From positions 1 through 64,000 of the forward strand of contig NZ_QRAI01000005.1 in the NCBI RefSeq assembly GCF_014336955.1: DNA of 64,000 nucleotides. Reading direction: 5' to 3'. The DNA comes from Saccharophagus sp. K07 (GTDB taxonomy: Bacteria > Pseudomonadota > Gammaproteobacteria > Pseudomonadales > Cellvibrionaceae). Numbering within the stretch: the first letter of the stretch is position 1; each line of letters begins with the position of its first letter. This document shows, piece by piece, positions 1 to 8,306 of this stretch. The notes beneath the pieces were generated by a model. It was not told the DNA's origin, did no database searches, and was given only the letters and a program-made list of their open reading frames with translations. The translations under genes were made by a program, and so were the position numbers.

Positions 1-126
1 GTTCAAACATCAGCCCAGAGCGAAAACCGTGGAGGATGTGGAAAAGCTGCTGCCGTGGAATGTGGATATCGAGCAGCTGAAGCAAAGCTTTGGGGCTGTC
101 AACCGGGTGCTTTGTTGAGCGCTTAC
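1..126 (+). mobile_element. IS66-family element, right end (partial)
   Basis: The window opens inside an insertion sequence. The end of a transposase reading frame is followed at 120-126 by CGCTTAC, the reverse complement of GTAAGCG, which is the usual outer end of IS66-family inverted repeats. The right boundary is therefore placed at base 126. The neighbouring transporter gene on the minus strand runs into this boundary and takes its stop codon from the repeat. The left end and the expected 8-bp target duplication lie outside the window. Confidence 0.72.
2..118 (+). CDS. IS66 family transposase, C-terminal end (partial)
   Basis: Only the last 38 residues are present, and the frame is open to the left edge of the window. 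They include TVEDVEKLLPWNV, which resembles the C-terminal domain of IS66 transposases (TnpC), where a LLPWN motif lies close to the stop. The stop codon is 1 base short of the inverted-repeat end, as is usual in this family. The catalytic DDE domain and the accessory tnpA and tnpB genes would be upstream, outside the window. The assignment rests on a short motif plus the matching terminal repeat. Confidence 0.68.
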   Translation, partial: FKHQPRAKTVEDVEKLLPWNVDIEQLKQSFGAVNRVLC

Positions 127-1376
127 CGTTTTACTAGGGGGACTACGGCGAAGACGGCGCCGGCGCCGGCTTGGACGAAGAGGGAGCAGAAAATAACGGT
201 GATTACCGCGAATAAGAGGGGCCATTCGGGGGTGATTTGGGATAAGGCGAAATAGCCGAGTCCGGAGCCGATTACGCAAATGGAGAGCGCTTTTCTTCTG
301 CCGATTTTATCGCTGATGTAACCGCCGCCGGGGCGCGCAACTAAATTCATAAAGGCAAAAGAGCCACCGAGTAAGCCGGCAATGGCCAGGGACATGTTGG
401 GGAATGTGTCGATAAAAAATGCGGGCAGCATGGAAACCACTGCCAGTTCGGAACCGAATGTTACGAAATAGGACCAGTTGAGCACGGCTACTTGGGAGAA
501 TTTATATGGTTCCTGCGTGGTTACACCTTTCAGCATGTCTTTATTGACTTTGTAGATTTGGCTGAAGTGGTAGACGCATAAGACAACTAAAATCGCGTAC
601 AAAAAATAGGTTGTGGTATTGCTTAATAGGCCTATTTCCGCTGGCGAAAGCTTCCAGGCCAGAACGGCTAAAATCAAATACATAGGGATATTCATCGCTA
701 GGTAAAAATAAAAATCCCTGCGATTGCTGACGGCTAATCCGCCGGATTTTTTAGGTTTTAAATAGGCGGTGTTTTTGGGAGTATTGCGAGCTCTTAAGTA
801 AAAGAAAATGCCGTAAGCGATAGCTACAACGCCGATCATTCCTATCGCATAGCGCCAGCCGTTTTTTCCACCAAATACCATGACAGCAATAGTTGGCAAA
901 ATAATGGCTGCCGCTGCCGCGCCGAAGTTTCCCCAACCGCCATATATGCCTTCTGCAAGACCTACCTGACGTTCTGGAAACCATTCGCCCACCAGGCGAA
1001 TGCCTATAACAAATCCGGCGCCGACAAAACCGAGTAGAAACCGAAATAGGGCGAGTTGTTCGAATGTTTGTGCGGCTGCGAATGCGATGCACATTAATCC
1101 GGAGATTGTTAGAAGCACACTGTAAATAATTCTGGGGCCAAATTTATCGACGAGAATGCCTATTACGATTCTGGCCGGTATGGTGAGTGCCACGTTTAAA
1201 ATCAACAGCGCCTTCCATTGATCCGCTGTCATATTAAAACTTTCCATAATCAATGGTTTCAGCGGGGCGTGGGCAAACCAAATGACGAAGGTTAGAAAAA
1301 ACGCGAACCAAGTGAGATGTAATAAACGAATGTTGGCCTGAGAAATATCCAGTAAGTTGAGTTTGTGCGATTTCAT
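123..1376 (-). pseudogene. nitrate/nitrite-type MFS transporter, 3' end removed by IS66
   Basis: This is an inner-membrane major facilitator protein of the nitrate/nitrite porter (NarK/NrtP) type. It carries hydrophobic segments throughout, a conserved Arg in TPARIVIG near residue 69, the GGWGNFGAA stretch, [12 protein letters not shown], and [15 protein letters not shown] in the second half. The frame stops right after [11 protein letters not shown], where full-length relatives continue for roughly 50-60 residues through the last membrane segments. The final Arg codon and the TAA stop are partly made of the IS66 terminal repeat (GTAAGCG). The start at MKSHKL is chosen because homology begins there and AGGG lies 8 bases upstream; about 25 extra residues could be read upstream without support. 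It is probably non-functional, although a shortened protein could still be made. Confidence 0.8.
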
Positions 1377-1705
1377 CGGATTGCCCTGTCTGGCTGTGAA
1401 ACGTGCATTCCATGTCGTTTTGCCGTTGCGACAAATCAGGCTGGAACACATTGGTGCGAGTTACTGGGGAAATTGCGATTGCAAGCTCTACGCCAGGGCG
1501 GATAAAAATTAAAATAAGCGCCAAAAATGGGCTTTTTTGTAGCAATTTGATTGAAAATAAGTCACGAAAATTTCTATTTGATGATTTATTTGTGTGCATA
1601 TATGGCTTGCCTGCACCTTTGTAGAACTCTTGTTGGCGGCTATTTCTGCGTAAACGTTAACTCTTTTGATCTCTCGATTTGCCGACTTCCGCCTCGGCCA
1701 TTAAT
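1377..1705. other. intergenic region between divergent genes
   Basis: The stretch separates the truncated transporter (leftward) from a small lipoprotein gene (rightward) and must hold both promoters. It becomes AT-rich around 1510-1600. No promoter pair, operator or RNA structure stood out clearly enough to be placed. Confidence 0.4.
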
Positions 1706-1909
1706 ATGAGGCTCCCGTTAAACCTGGAGTTGTCTAAAGTGATCCGAAGAGTTTTGAGCAGTTTGATGGTGGTTTGTGTATTGGCCCTGACGGCTTGCAG
1801 CCCAGAGGTTGGCAGCCAGAAGTGGTGTGACAATATGAAGAAGAAGCCAGAAAAAGACTGGACCATGGCGGAAGCGAAGGATTTCGCCAAGCACTGTCTG
1901 TTCAAATAA
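1706..1909 (+). CDS. small DUF3012-type lipoprotein
   Basis: This is a predicted 67-residue exported lipoprotein. A basic N-terminus and hydrophobic core lead into a lipobox, LTAC. The rest is the compact pattern SPEVGSQKWCDNMKKKPEKD...AKHC typical of the DUF3012 family, with two further conserved Cys. Function is unknown for the family. The ATG chosen has no strong ribosome binding site; an upstream TTG at 1679 would add nine residues, and a start nearer the hydrophobic core is also possible. It is followed 61 bases later, in the same direction, by a DUF1461 membrane protein and could be co-transcribed with it. Confidence 0.7.
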   Translation: MRLPLNLELSKVIRRVLSSLMVVCVLALTACSPEVGSQKWCDNMKKKPEKDWTMAEAKDFAKHCLFK

Positions 1910-1970
1910 GCATGCTTCGCCTTGCCTCATCTATCTCATCCTCAGTCAACCGGAATCACGAACATTGACC

Positions 1971-2750
1971 ATGAAGTCATCCAAGATTCACCCTAAGCCC
2001 AAGTCGAATGCCGTTCGGTGGAGCAATCTCTGGCGAGATCTCTTGAGAGCCACGCCGCTGGCGCTCAGCGGTTTGCTCGTGGCTTTGGCGGTCAGTTGGA
2101 TCCTGTTAGCGCTGGCCAACTTTTCCTATGGGTTTTGGCATGACCACGGAGGGGTAGGTGAGGCAATCGATCGGTTCGCGTCTTCCAATCAATACCGCTA
2201 CGGATTTGATCAGACCACCCGCGAGCAGCGCATAGAGCTGTTCGCAGGGATTGTTAAGGCGATCCACCAAGGCGGCAAAGGATTGGAGGACCTGAGCTAT
2301 ACAGTTCCTGGACATGCGCCCCAGACCTTGTTGCGTGAGCCGGAGATTGTCCATTTGCAAGACGTTGCCAATCTGATTGATTCGGCAATTTATCTGGTGG
2401 TGGTTGCAGCAGTTATTTGGATTGGTTTGTTGGTTTATTTCGCCAAAGCGAGAAAACCTGTTCCGTCTCTTAAACTTCAATTAATAGGCACATTTATATT
2501 AATTGCGTTGATCACAGTCGTTGTGATGCTGATAGGCCCGGTTAAAGTTTTTTACGCTCTGCATATCTGGTTGTTCCCGCCGGATCATCAATGGTTTTTT
2601 TATTATCAGGAATCCTTGATGGCGAATATGATGCGGGCGCCTATTTTATTTGGCTGGATCGCGTTGGAGTGGTTATTGGCCGCATCAATCTGTTTTGTAT
2701 TGCTTCAGACTGCAGCAGCCAAACTAGTTGCTCGTATTCAATCATCTTAA
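1971..2750 (+). CDS. DUF1461 (Lit-like) integral membrane protein
   Basis: This is a 259-residue polytopic membrane protein. It has one hydrophobic segment near residues 29-50, a periplasmic-type loop of roughly 90 residues containing HLQDV, two central segments and a C-terminal one. The pattern VFYALHIWLFPPDHQWFF followed by a Ser-Leu and Pro is diagnostic of the DUF1461 family. Family members in Gram-positive bacteria (Lit) move an acyl chain within lipoproteins to give the lyso form; the role of proteobacterial members is, to my knowledge, not established. The ATG at 1971 is preferred to a TTG two codons upstream. Its upstream neighbour is itself a lipoprotein. Confidence 0.75.
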   Translation: MKSSKIHPKPKSNAVRWSNLWRDLLRATPLALSGLLVALAVSWILLALANFSYGFWHDHGGVGEAIDRFASSNQYRYGFDQTTREQRIELFAGIVKAIHQGGKGLEDLSYTVPGHAPQTLLREPEIVHLQDVANLIDSAIYLVVVAAVIWIGLLVYFAKARKPVPSLKLQLIGTFILIALITVVVMLIGPVKVFYALHIWLFPPDHQWFFYYQESLMANMMRAPILFGWIALEWLLAASICFVLLQTAAAKLVARIQSS

Positions 2751-2787
2751 TTTGACAGCGCATCCTGCGCCGCCAATCTTCCTTCTA

Positions 2788-3996
2788 TTAAAAGGTTACA
2801 GCTGCCATCAGCCACAATTTTTTGGTGTCGTGGGTAAAGCCGACGGCTGTCGGTGCATCCGCGTCTGCGCTGTAGTCTGCGTATTTCAAAGTCAGCCCCA
2901 CTGGACCCGCTTTTGTCTCTGCCACCAGTCCGTATTCCTTGCCGTAATTCAAGTAGCCTTCATTTGCGGAGTAGGTGTGATACACAAAACCCAAGGTGAC
3001 ACTTTTGACGGTGGTGCCGATACTGAAGTAGATGTCTTCAATTCCCGCAGCTGGAGTCGTCAGGAATTTGTCCGCCCATCCTTGAAACGCGTGCAAGGTG
3101 GCCAATGAGGTGGTAAATGCGGCTACGCCATCATCAGAACCCAGCACTTCGTAACCAACACCCAAATTAATTTTGTTGGCGGCAACCGGAATGCTGCCGT
3201 TGATTTCCGCCAGCATGTAGTCGGTGGAATAATCGACGGGATTTTCTGCGGCGTCTTTTTGCTGTGCGTATTCGAGGTTATAGGTGAGGTAGGTACCGGC
3301 TTTACCTTGCCAGCGCAAGCCGAAGGTATCGCTGGACAGTGTTTGGTTGGTTTTGTTTTCCAATAAATATCCGTAACCAATCACGGAGCCAAATGGTGTG
3401 TCATAACGTGCATTCAATAAATGGCTTTCGTGGTTGTGGTCTTGTGCTTCGGCAAATACACGGTTGACGTCGGTGATATAGCCGTAAAAAAGTGAAAGTC
3501 CTGCAACCGGTTTGCTCGCAATGGTAAAACCGTCAAAAGTCTGCTCGTCCTGGCGCCAGCCGACGCCGCCAACAAAACGTTGGTTATCGAGGATAATGCG
3601 CTGACGACCGTATTTTGCTGTGGTTGCGCCGTGGGTATAGCTGATAAAAGATTGGTTAACTTCTGTGACTTCTGGATCGCCTATAACCGCTGTGCCGCGA
3701 TTGGTGACGCCATCGCTGTAATCCTGTTTGCCTATTTCGGATGTGTCGTCCATTTCCAGTGTCAAGCCAAATCCTTTGTAGCTTCCGGATGTGTAGGTCA
3801 AGCGAGTTTTTAACGTTGTCGCTGCAGCATCTTCCAGAGTGTCTTCGTCGACACTCTCATAGCGAAAACGCAGATGGAGTTGGGTTTTTCCGGATTTAAG
3901 GGCCTCAGTAATCGACGCTGCCTCTTGCGCAAAAGCGGGTGTTGACGCAGCAACGGTGCAGGCTAAAGCAAGAATTTTTTTGCAAAACGATCTCAT
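2788..3996 (-). CDS. outer-membrane beta-barrel porin (alginate-export-like)
   Basis: This 402-residue precursor has a clear Sec signal peptide (cleavage after AFA, about residue 23). Alternating amphipathic strands continue to a C-terminal Phe (MAAVTF), the usual outer-membrane barrel signal. Repeated aromatic-belt strands, the segment KYGRQRIILDNQRFVGGVGWRQ and the closing strands fit the porins annotated as alginate-export or OprB/OprD-like families; the substrate cannot be read from the sequence. A GGTGA-like site precedes the ATG. It is convergent with the DUF1461 gene, 37 bases apart. It stands alone, with a long upstream gap, so it is probably regulated from its own promoter. Confidence 0.65.
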   Translation of the reverse strand: MRSFCKKILALACTVAASTPAFAQEAASITEALKSGKTQLHLRFRYESVDEDTLEDAAATTLKTRLTYTSGSYKGFGLTLEMDDTSEIGKQDYSDGVTNRGTAVIGDPEVTEVNQSFISYTHGATTAKYGRQRIILDNQRFVGGVGWRQDEQTFDGFTIASKPVAGLSLFYGYITDVNRVFAEAQDHNHESHLLNARYDTPFGSVIGYGYLLENKTNQTLSSDTFGLRWQGKAGTYLTYNLEYAQQKDAAENPVDYSTDYMLAEINGSIPVAANKINLGVGYEVLGSDDGVAAFTTSLATLHAFQGWADKFLTTPAAGIEDIYFSIGTTVKSVTLGFVYHTYSANEGYLNYGKEYGLVAETKAGPVGLTLKYADYSADADAPTAVGFTHDTKKLWLMAAVTF

Positions 3997-4532
3997 GGAT
4001 ATTCACCCCAATGGACAAGTCAAACGGATTTTTTAAGAAGTGCAGAAGTGGATTTTTCCGATTTCTATTTCATAACAGCTCCAAATGTGAAGCTCGGAAT
4101 TATCACGCCGGGTTTATCATTCGTTTTGCACAACAATTGATGTACAGCTTTTTAATTGCTGTTTAAAAATTGAGATGCATTTAAGAATGCCGCTCACTGA
4201 ATCATTTTCGTGCGCGGGATATGATTGGCTGATAACAAAATTCACTGGCGCAATTTTCTTGCCAGCTTGAAAGAAAAATTGGGGTGGGAAAATTAATTCC
4301 CAAAAATCAAAAGCTTGGTGTTGATTTTTCATCACTTGAGCAAATCGGAAGAAGAAAATCTTCGCACCAAAAATGTGATTATTAGGGGAGGTAATGAATC
4401 AAAAAATTGCGTTTGGGTTCGCGAGATATGTTCTTTTTTGGTGCTCTGACCAAAAATGATTGTGCGCACTAGGCAATATAGTGGTGGGAGCAAAAGGCAA
4501 TAGGTACGAAAGGTAAAGTATAAGAGTGAGAA
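3997..4532. other. long AT-rich intergenic region
   Basis: This gap upstream of the porin holds no convincing gene; the short open frames on both strands lack family features and good starts. It should contain the leftward promoter for the porin, but I could not place one with confidence. Confidence 0.4.
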
Positions 4533-4555
4533 ACAGCCCCTATAAGAGGGGCTGT
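4533..4555 (-). terminator. rho-independent terminator of the lectin gene
   Basis: The 9-bp perfect stem ACAGCCCCT/AGGGGCTGT has a 5-base loop. Read on the minus strand it is followed by a T-rich stretch (TTTCTCACTCTTATACTTT). It lies about 70 bases beyond the stop of the lectin gene, which is transcribed leftward. Confidence 0.65.
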
Positions 4556-4574
4556 GAGAGAGATTTAAGGGGCC

Positions 4575-4641
4575 TTTAACTTTAAGGGGTAGGTGCGTTT
4601 AACTTTATGGGGTAGGTGCGTTTAACTTTATGGGGTAGGTG
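4575..4641. repeat. three tandem 23-bp repeats over the lectin stop codon
   Basis: Three head-to-tail copies of a 23-base unit beginning TTTAACTTTATGGGG and ending GTAGGTGCG occupy 4575-4597, 4598-4620 and 4621-4643. The third copy diverges in its last two bases and the first has one substitution (AAGG for ATGG). The innermost copy contains the stop codon and the last codons of the lectin gene. Because 23 is not a multiple of three, the outer copies are not in-frame extensions. Confidence 0.85.
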
Positions 4642-5440
4642 ATAGCTGCGCGGGTTCAGCGGTAGTGGCTTGGGCAACTTCAATGGGCAGCAAGCGCCAT
4701 TGTTGGTTTTCGCCACCCCAGTAGGTCCAGAGGGAGACGGGGCCGCCGTGTTTTTTGTTCAGTTCGTACACATCCAGCACTTGGCTGCTGTGGCGTGCGC
4801 TTATGCGGTAAAAACCGCCGTTGAGTTTTTGCAACGACCAGTGCTGATCCCAGCCATTTATCCACGGTTGTTGCAGCACTTTGATGCCATCTCTATTGGA
4901 GAAGTCCTGAATTTCCAGGGCTTTGGCGCTGTGGTAGGCGGTCAGGGAGTAATAACCGTTGCCGAGATCTTCCAATTGCCACAATTGATGTGGATCTTCG
5001 ATAAAGTCTTGTTGCACCAGGAGTGCACCGTCTCCGGTGCTGCCATCAGCTATCGCCAGGGCTTTGCCACTGGAGCGGGAGACAATGGCATATACCCCAC
5101 TGGGCACTTTGGCATCCGCTTCGGCCACATCTTGAACCGTGCCAGAGCTGGATGAGCTGGCGACGCTGTTAATGGCAGGGTCCAGTGTCATACAGGTGGA
5201 ATTAGCTGCAGGCTTGCCTGCCACACCAAAGGTTTTGCCGTTGCAAATGAAATTTCCGGACAGGGTTCTATAGGAAAACTTGCCGTTGTTGTTGAACGCA
5301 ACCAAAGTGGAGGATTCAACGGCGCAGCTCTCGTCAAGCGTACAGATAGTGGTGAAGCCTTCAGGGGCGGCGGCGTAGGCCGCATAAGATGTGGCAAGAG
5401 CAGAAGTGGCAAGAGCAAGGACAGACAAACGACTTTTCAT
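4628..5440 (-). CDS. secreted ricin-type beta-trefoil lectin
   Basis: This 270-residue secreted protein has a signal peptide to about residue 23. Next come a small Cys-containing domain (about 25-85; EGFTTICTLDESCAVES, FSYRTLSGNFICNGKTFG) and a serine-rich linker (ASSSSSGT). A ricin-B/CBM13-like beta-trefoil follows (about 113-255) with three repeats ending in Q-x-W motifs (HQLWQL, DQHWSL, NQQWRL). Poly-Ser linkers and the N-terminal module are common in plant-polysaccharide-degrading Cellvibrio-type bacteria. No catalytic domain is attached, so it is probably a carbohydrate-binding or adhesion protein. It is monocistronic with its own terminator; the stop codon lies in a tandem repeat. Confidence 0.78.
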   Translation of the reverse strand: MKSRLSVLALATSALATSYAAYAAAPEGFTTICTLDESCAVESSTLVAFNNNGKFSYRTLSGNFICNGKTFGVAGKPAANSTCMTLDPAINSVASSSSSGTVQDVAEADAKVPSGVYAIVSRSSGKALAIADGSTGDGALLVQQDFIEDPHQLWQLEDLGNGYYSLTAYHSAKALEIQDFSNRDGIKVLQQPWINGWDQHWSLQKLNGGFYRISARHSSQVLDVYELNKKHGGPVSLWTYWGGENQQWRLLPIEVAQATTAEPAQLSPTP

Positions 5441-5700
5441 GCTGTTTTCCCGGTTCGCTGGGGCTTATGGTTATTCAATTTTTCATCGGTGGTAGACATG
5501 GTGAGTATGGCCTAAGTTTCTTCGGCATACCCAGCATTCGCTGTCTTCCATCGTCAGCGTTGGCCTGTTTTAGCACGATTTTATTTAAAGGAATACATAG
5601 ACCCGGTCTTGTCAGGTCGAATTATGATCAGTTCGTGAAGGAGTAAACATTTCGGCATAAAAATCTGTGGTGGCTGCTTGAAAAAGGATAAGGCTGGCTT

Positions 5701-6303
5701 CTAGGGCGCTTGCTTTCCTTTTAACCGGTCCCAGTCATCCGGAGTATTCAGATTGAAAAAACAAGCTTCTTCCGCAAAGAAAACATAGCTGGCCTTGAGC
5801 TGCTGAATAACCCGGTGCAGACTTCTCTCCCCGGAATTAAAGGCTTCCAGAAGGTTCGGCAGCAATGACATAGACCAGAGGGCAAAGGTGTAATGAGCGT
5901 CCTCCTGGCTGCGAGCGACGGCTACCAGGCTCTTGTTGGCGTCGATGCTTTGGCGCAAACGCAGAACCAAATGGGCGGGGAAATTGGGTGTGTCTGTCGC
6001 GAAGGTCGCCAGCCAGGCGTGACGCTTTCGGGCTTTTTGCGCCCACGACATTACACTTATAATGCCGGCCAGCGGGCCAGGGTGGTCTGGCCAAAGATCG
6101 GGCACAATGGGCAGCATGTAGTTTGCCAGGCGGGTAGGGTCGCCATTGGCGTTGATGACCAGTTCTCCAACCTGAGGACGGGCCAAGTCCAAGCAGTGCT
6201 GCAGCAAGGTGCGGTTGTTGTGCTGCAGGAGAAATTTGTCCGCTTGTCCCATACGCAGACTTTGTCCTCCAGCCAAAAGCACTCCCAATGTATCGTTGGC
6301 CAA
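5701..6303 (-). CDS. mobA: molybdenum cofactor guanylyltransferase MobA
   Basis: This enzyme transfers GMP from GTP to molybdopterin to give the guanine dinucleotide form used by DMSO-reductase-family enzymes; it is cytoplasmic. The 200-residue sequence has the nucleotidyltransferase signature LLAGGQSLRMGQADK at the N-terminus, GPLAGI, the metal-binding ATDTP and the C-terminal NLNTPDDW. The start is a TTG, supported by GGAG seven bases upstream and by homology beginning immediately. No molybdoenzyme lies nearby apart from the broken nitrate-type transporter 4 kb away. It is transcribed divergently from pdxH. Confidence 0.9.
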   Translation of the reverse strand: MANDTLGVLLAGGQSLRMGQADKFLLQHNNRTLLQHCLDLARPQVGELVINANGDPTRLANYMLPIVPDLWPDHPGPLAGIISVMSWAQKARKRHAWLATFATDTPNFPAHLVLRLRQSIDANKSLVAVARSQEDAHYTFALWSMSLLPNLLEAFNSGERSLHRVIQQLKASYVFFAEEACFFNLNTPDDWDRLKGKQAP

Positions 6304-6370
6304 TTTTGTCTCCGTATTGAATTGTTAAGCGGGAATTTTGCTACCGCGAAAATTATTTATTCAGATACAT

Positions 6371-6415
6371 AGAAGCAAACAACAAATAGAAGTAAACAAC
6401 AAGTAGAAGCAACAA
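6371..6415. repeat. 17-bp tandem repeat, 2.6 copies
   Basis: Two near-identical 17-base units (AGAAGCAAACAACAAAT and AGAAGTAAACAACAAGT) are followed by a partial third (AGAAGCAACAA). The array sits in the divergent region between mobA and pdxH, where both promoters must be. It is purine-rich and low in G+C compared with its surroundings. Confidence 0.8.
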
Positions 6416-6508
6416 GGTGGCGCATCAACTGGTGACATGCGCATAACAAGAAACGCCGCTCTGCTGTAAGGAGCGACGGTTCATCTATTGATAAAGAAGA
6501 GAGAATCG

Positions 6509-7147
6509 ATGGATCTTGAACAGATTCGGCGTGAGTATCTATTAGGCGGTTTACGCCGCGACCATTTGAACGACAATCCCTTTATTCAGTTTAAATCTTG
6601 GCTCGAACAAGCCGTCGCCAGTGGAATTCCCGATCCGACTGCGTTGGTACTTGCGACTGTGGATGCGGATGGCCAGCCGGATCAGCGTATCGTTTTGCTC
6701 AAGCACCTGGACGATCAAGGTTTCGTTTTTTACACCAATTACAACAGTAAAAAAGCACGCGACATTATTTCCAACCCTAAAGTCAGCTTGCACTTCCCTT
6801 GGCATATGATGGAGCGTCAGGTGCGGGTTAACGGTACGGCTTCGCGGTTAAGTGCAGCTGAATCGCTTAAATACTTCGTTTCCCGCCCGCGAGATAGTCA
6901 AATTGCCGCCTGGGCGTCGCAACAAAGCCAACGCATCAGCTCCCGGCAGTTTTTGTTGGAGCAATTTCAGCGTATGAAGGAAAAATTTGCCGATGGCAAA
7001 GTTCCTTTGCCGGATTTTTGGGGAGGTTATCGAGTGGTACCTCATCGTTTCGAGTTTTGGCAGGGCGGCGGAAGCCGCTTACATGACCGCTTCGAATATG
7101 TGTCGACGTCTACCGGAGATTGGGATATCGGGAGGTTGGCGCCATGA
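6509..7147 (+). CDS. pdxH: pyridoxine/pyridoxamine 5'-phosphate oxidase
   Basis: This FMN enzyme makes pyridoxal 5'-phosphate from PNP or PMP. The 212-residue length matches the family. Family marks are [19 protein letters not shown] at the N-terminus, [24 protein letters not shown] in the FMN-binding barrel, [17 protein letters not shown], and the C-terminal [15 protein letters not shown] with RLAP at the end. The ATG at 6509 is preferred because AGAAGAGAG precedes it at a normal distance and homology starts there; a TTG seven codons upstream is less likely. The stop overlaps the next gene's start (ATGA), indicating translational coupling. Confidence 0.95.
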   Translation: MDLEQIRREYLLGGLRRDHLNDNPFIQFKSWLEQAVASGIPDPTALVLATVDADGQPDQRIVLLKHLDDQGFVFYTNYNSKKARDIISNPKVSLHFPWHMMERQVRVNGTASRLSAAESLKYFVSRPRDSQIAAWASQQSQRISSRQFLLEQFQRMKEKFADGKVPLPDFWGGYRVVPHRFEFWQGGGSRLHDRFEYVSTSTGDWDIGRLAP

Positions 7148-8142
7148 TGAGATTTATTGATATCGAAAGACCCGGTGGTCCCGAGGTTCTGCAATTAAAG
7201 CGCGGTGCTCTGCCGACATTTGAGCAGGACGAAGTCTTGATTCAGGTAGCGGCGATTGGCGTTAACAGGCCAGATATTATGCAGCGCCAGGGGCGTTACC
7301 CTGCACCTGAGGGCGCTTCGCCCATTTTGGGGTTGGAAGTGGCGGGGGTTGTGGCTGCCGTTGGACGCGACGCGGGACCTTGGCGAGTCGGCCAGCGCGT
7401 TTGCGCACTGACTAACGGCGGAGGTTATGCGGAATTTGTCAGCGTGCCTGCCAAGCAATGTATGGCGGTGCCGGAGGCGCTGGATTTTGTTGTCGCTGCA
7501 GCTTTGCCAGAAGCGTTGTTTACAGTGTGGAGCAATGTTTATGACCGCGGTGCATTGGGCGTTGGCGAGACATTGCTGATTCACGGCGGCAGCAGCGGCA
7601 TTGGCACTATTGCCATTCAAATGGCTCGCATTACCGGTGCACGTGTTTACGCAACGGCAGGCAGCGAGGCCAAATGTCGTGTATGCGAAAAATTAGGTGC
7701 ACTGCGCGGAATTAATTACAAGGAAGAAGATTTTGTTGAAGTGATGAAACAAATCACTGGTGGCCGCGGTGCAGACGTTATTCTCGATATGGTAGGCGGC
7801 AGTTATATTCAAAGAAATATTCAAGCTGCTGCTAAAGATGGTCGCATCGTCAATATCGCGTTTCAGGAAGGTGCTGTGGCGGAAGTCAATTTTATGCCGG
7901 TGATGATGAAACGCCTTACCTTGACTGGTTCGACTTTGCGCGCGCGCAGTAAAGATGAAAAGGCCAGCATAGCGCGCCATGTCAGTCGAAAAATCTGGCC
8001 CGCCGTTTTAGCGGAACGTATAAAGCCGATTATTCACAAAGTATTTCCTTTGGAAGACGTTGCGCTGGCGCATAAAGAATTAGAGGCAGGCAACGTTATT
8101 GGCAAAATTGTTCTGGTAACCGATAAATACGGCGTTTTTTGA
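7144..8142 (+). CDS. NAD(P)H quinone oxidoreductase, PIG3-type zinc-less MDR
   Basis: This 332-residue medium-chain dehydrogenase/reductase is of the quinone reductase branch (PIG3/TP53I3-like). The N-terminal GroES-like fold includes [22 protein letters not shown], and LGLEVAGVV follows. The Rossmann nucleotide-binding loop is [15 protein letters not shown] (near residues 145-160). Structural zinc ligands are absent, as expected for the family. The gene starts on an ATG overlapping the pdxH stop, with GGAGG upstream. Reduction of quinones with NADPH is the family activity; the true substrate is unknown. A strong terminator follows directly, so pdxH and this gene form a two-gene unit. Confidence 0.88.
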   Translation: MMRFIDIERPGGPEVLQLKRGALPTFEQDEVLIQVAAIGVNRPDIMQRQGRYPAPEGASPILGLEVAGVVAAVGRDAGPWRVGQRVCALTNGGGYAEFVSVPAKQCMAVPEALDFVVAAALPEALFTVWSNVYDRGALGVGETLLIHGGSSGIGTIAIQMARITGARVYATAGSEAKCRVCEKLGALRGINYKEEDFVEVMKQITGGRGADVILDMVGGSYIQRNIQAAAKDGRIVNIAFQEGAVAEVNFMPVMMKRLTLTGSTLRARSKDEKASIARHVSRKIWPAVLAERIKPIIHKVFPLEDVALAHKELEAGNVIGKIVLVTDKYGVF

Positions 8143-8150
8143 TTTTGTGC

Positions 8151-8170
8151 GCCAGCTTTGCTGGCTTTTT
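8151..8170 (+). terminator. rho-independent terminator
   Basis: The hairpin GCCAGC-TTT-GCTGGC is followed immediately by TTTTT, eight bases after the stop of the quinone-reductase-like gene. It ends the pdxH operon. Confidence 0.85.
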
Positions 8171-8306
8171 GGCGGCGCGTCAAATATTCCGCAAAAAATC
8201 TGTGTCAAAAATAAAATATTGACACTCTCTTCCTCTTTACTCCCTTCCTTACATGGAGCGGACCTCGGTGATGAACTAGGCTTTTTGAATAAGCTGAGGA
8301 TCCGCC

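Noticed and set aside
4221-4270. Sigma-54-type promoter (TGGC/TTGC) upstream of the porin
   Set aside because: The TGGC and TTGC elements are not at the required spacing and are on the wrong strand for the porin.
3939-4335. Small open frames in the long gap upstream of the porin
   Set aside because: They have no ribosome binding site, no hydrophobic or conserved pattern, and overlap one another on opposite strands.
4575-4641. CRISPR array at the 23-bp repeats
   Set aside because: The copies are directly adjacent with no spacers, and no cas genes are present anywhere in the window.
123-6303. A nitrate-assimilation cluster linking the transporter and mobA
   Set aside because: No nitrate or nitrite reductase genes lie between them, and unrelated lipoprotein, porin and lectin genes intervene.
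8219-8247. Promoter with TTGACA upstream of the STAS gene
   Set aside because: The -35 is perfect but no acceptable -10 lies 16-18 bases downstream.
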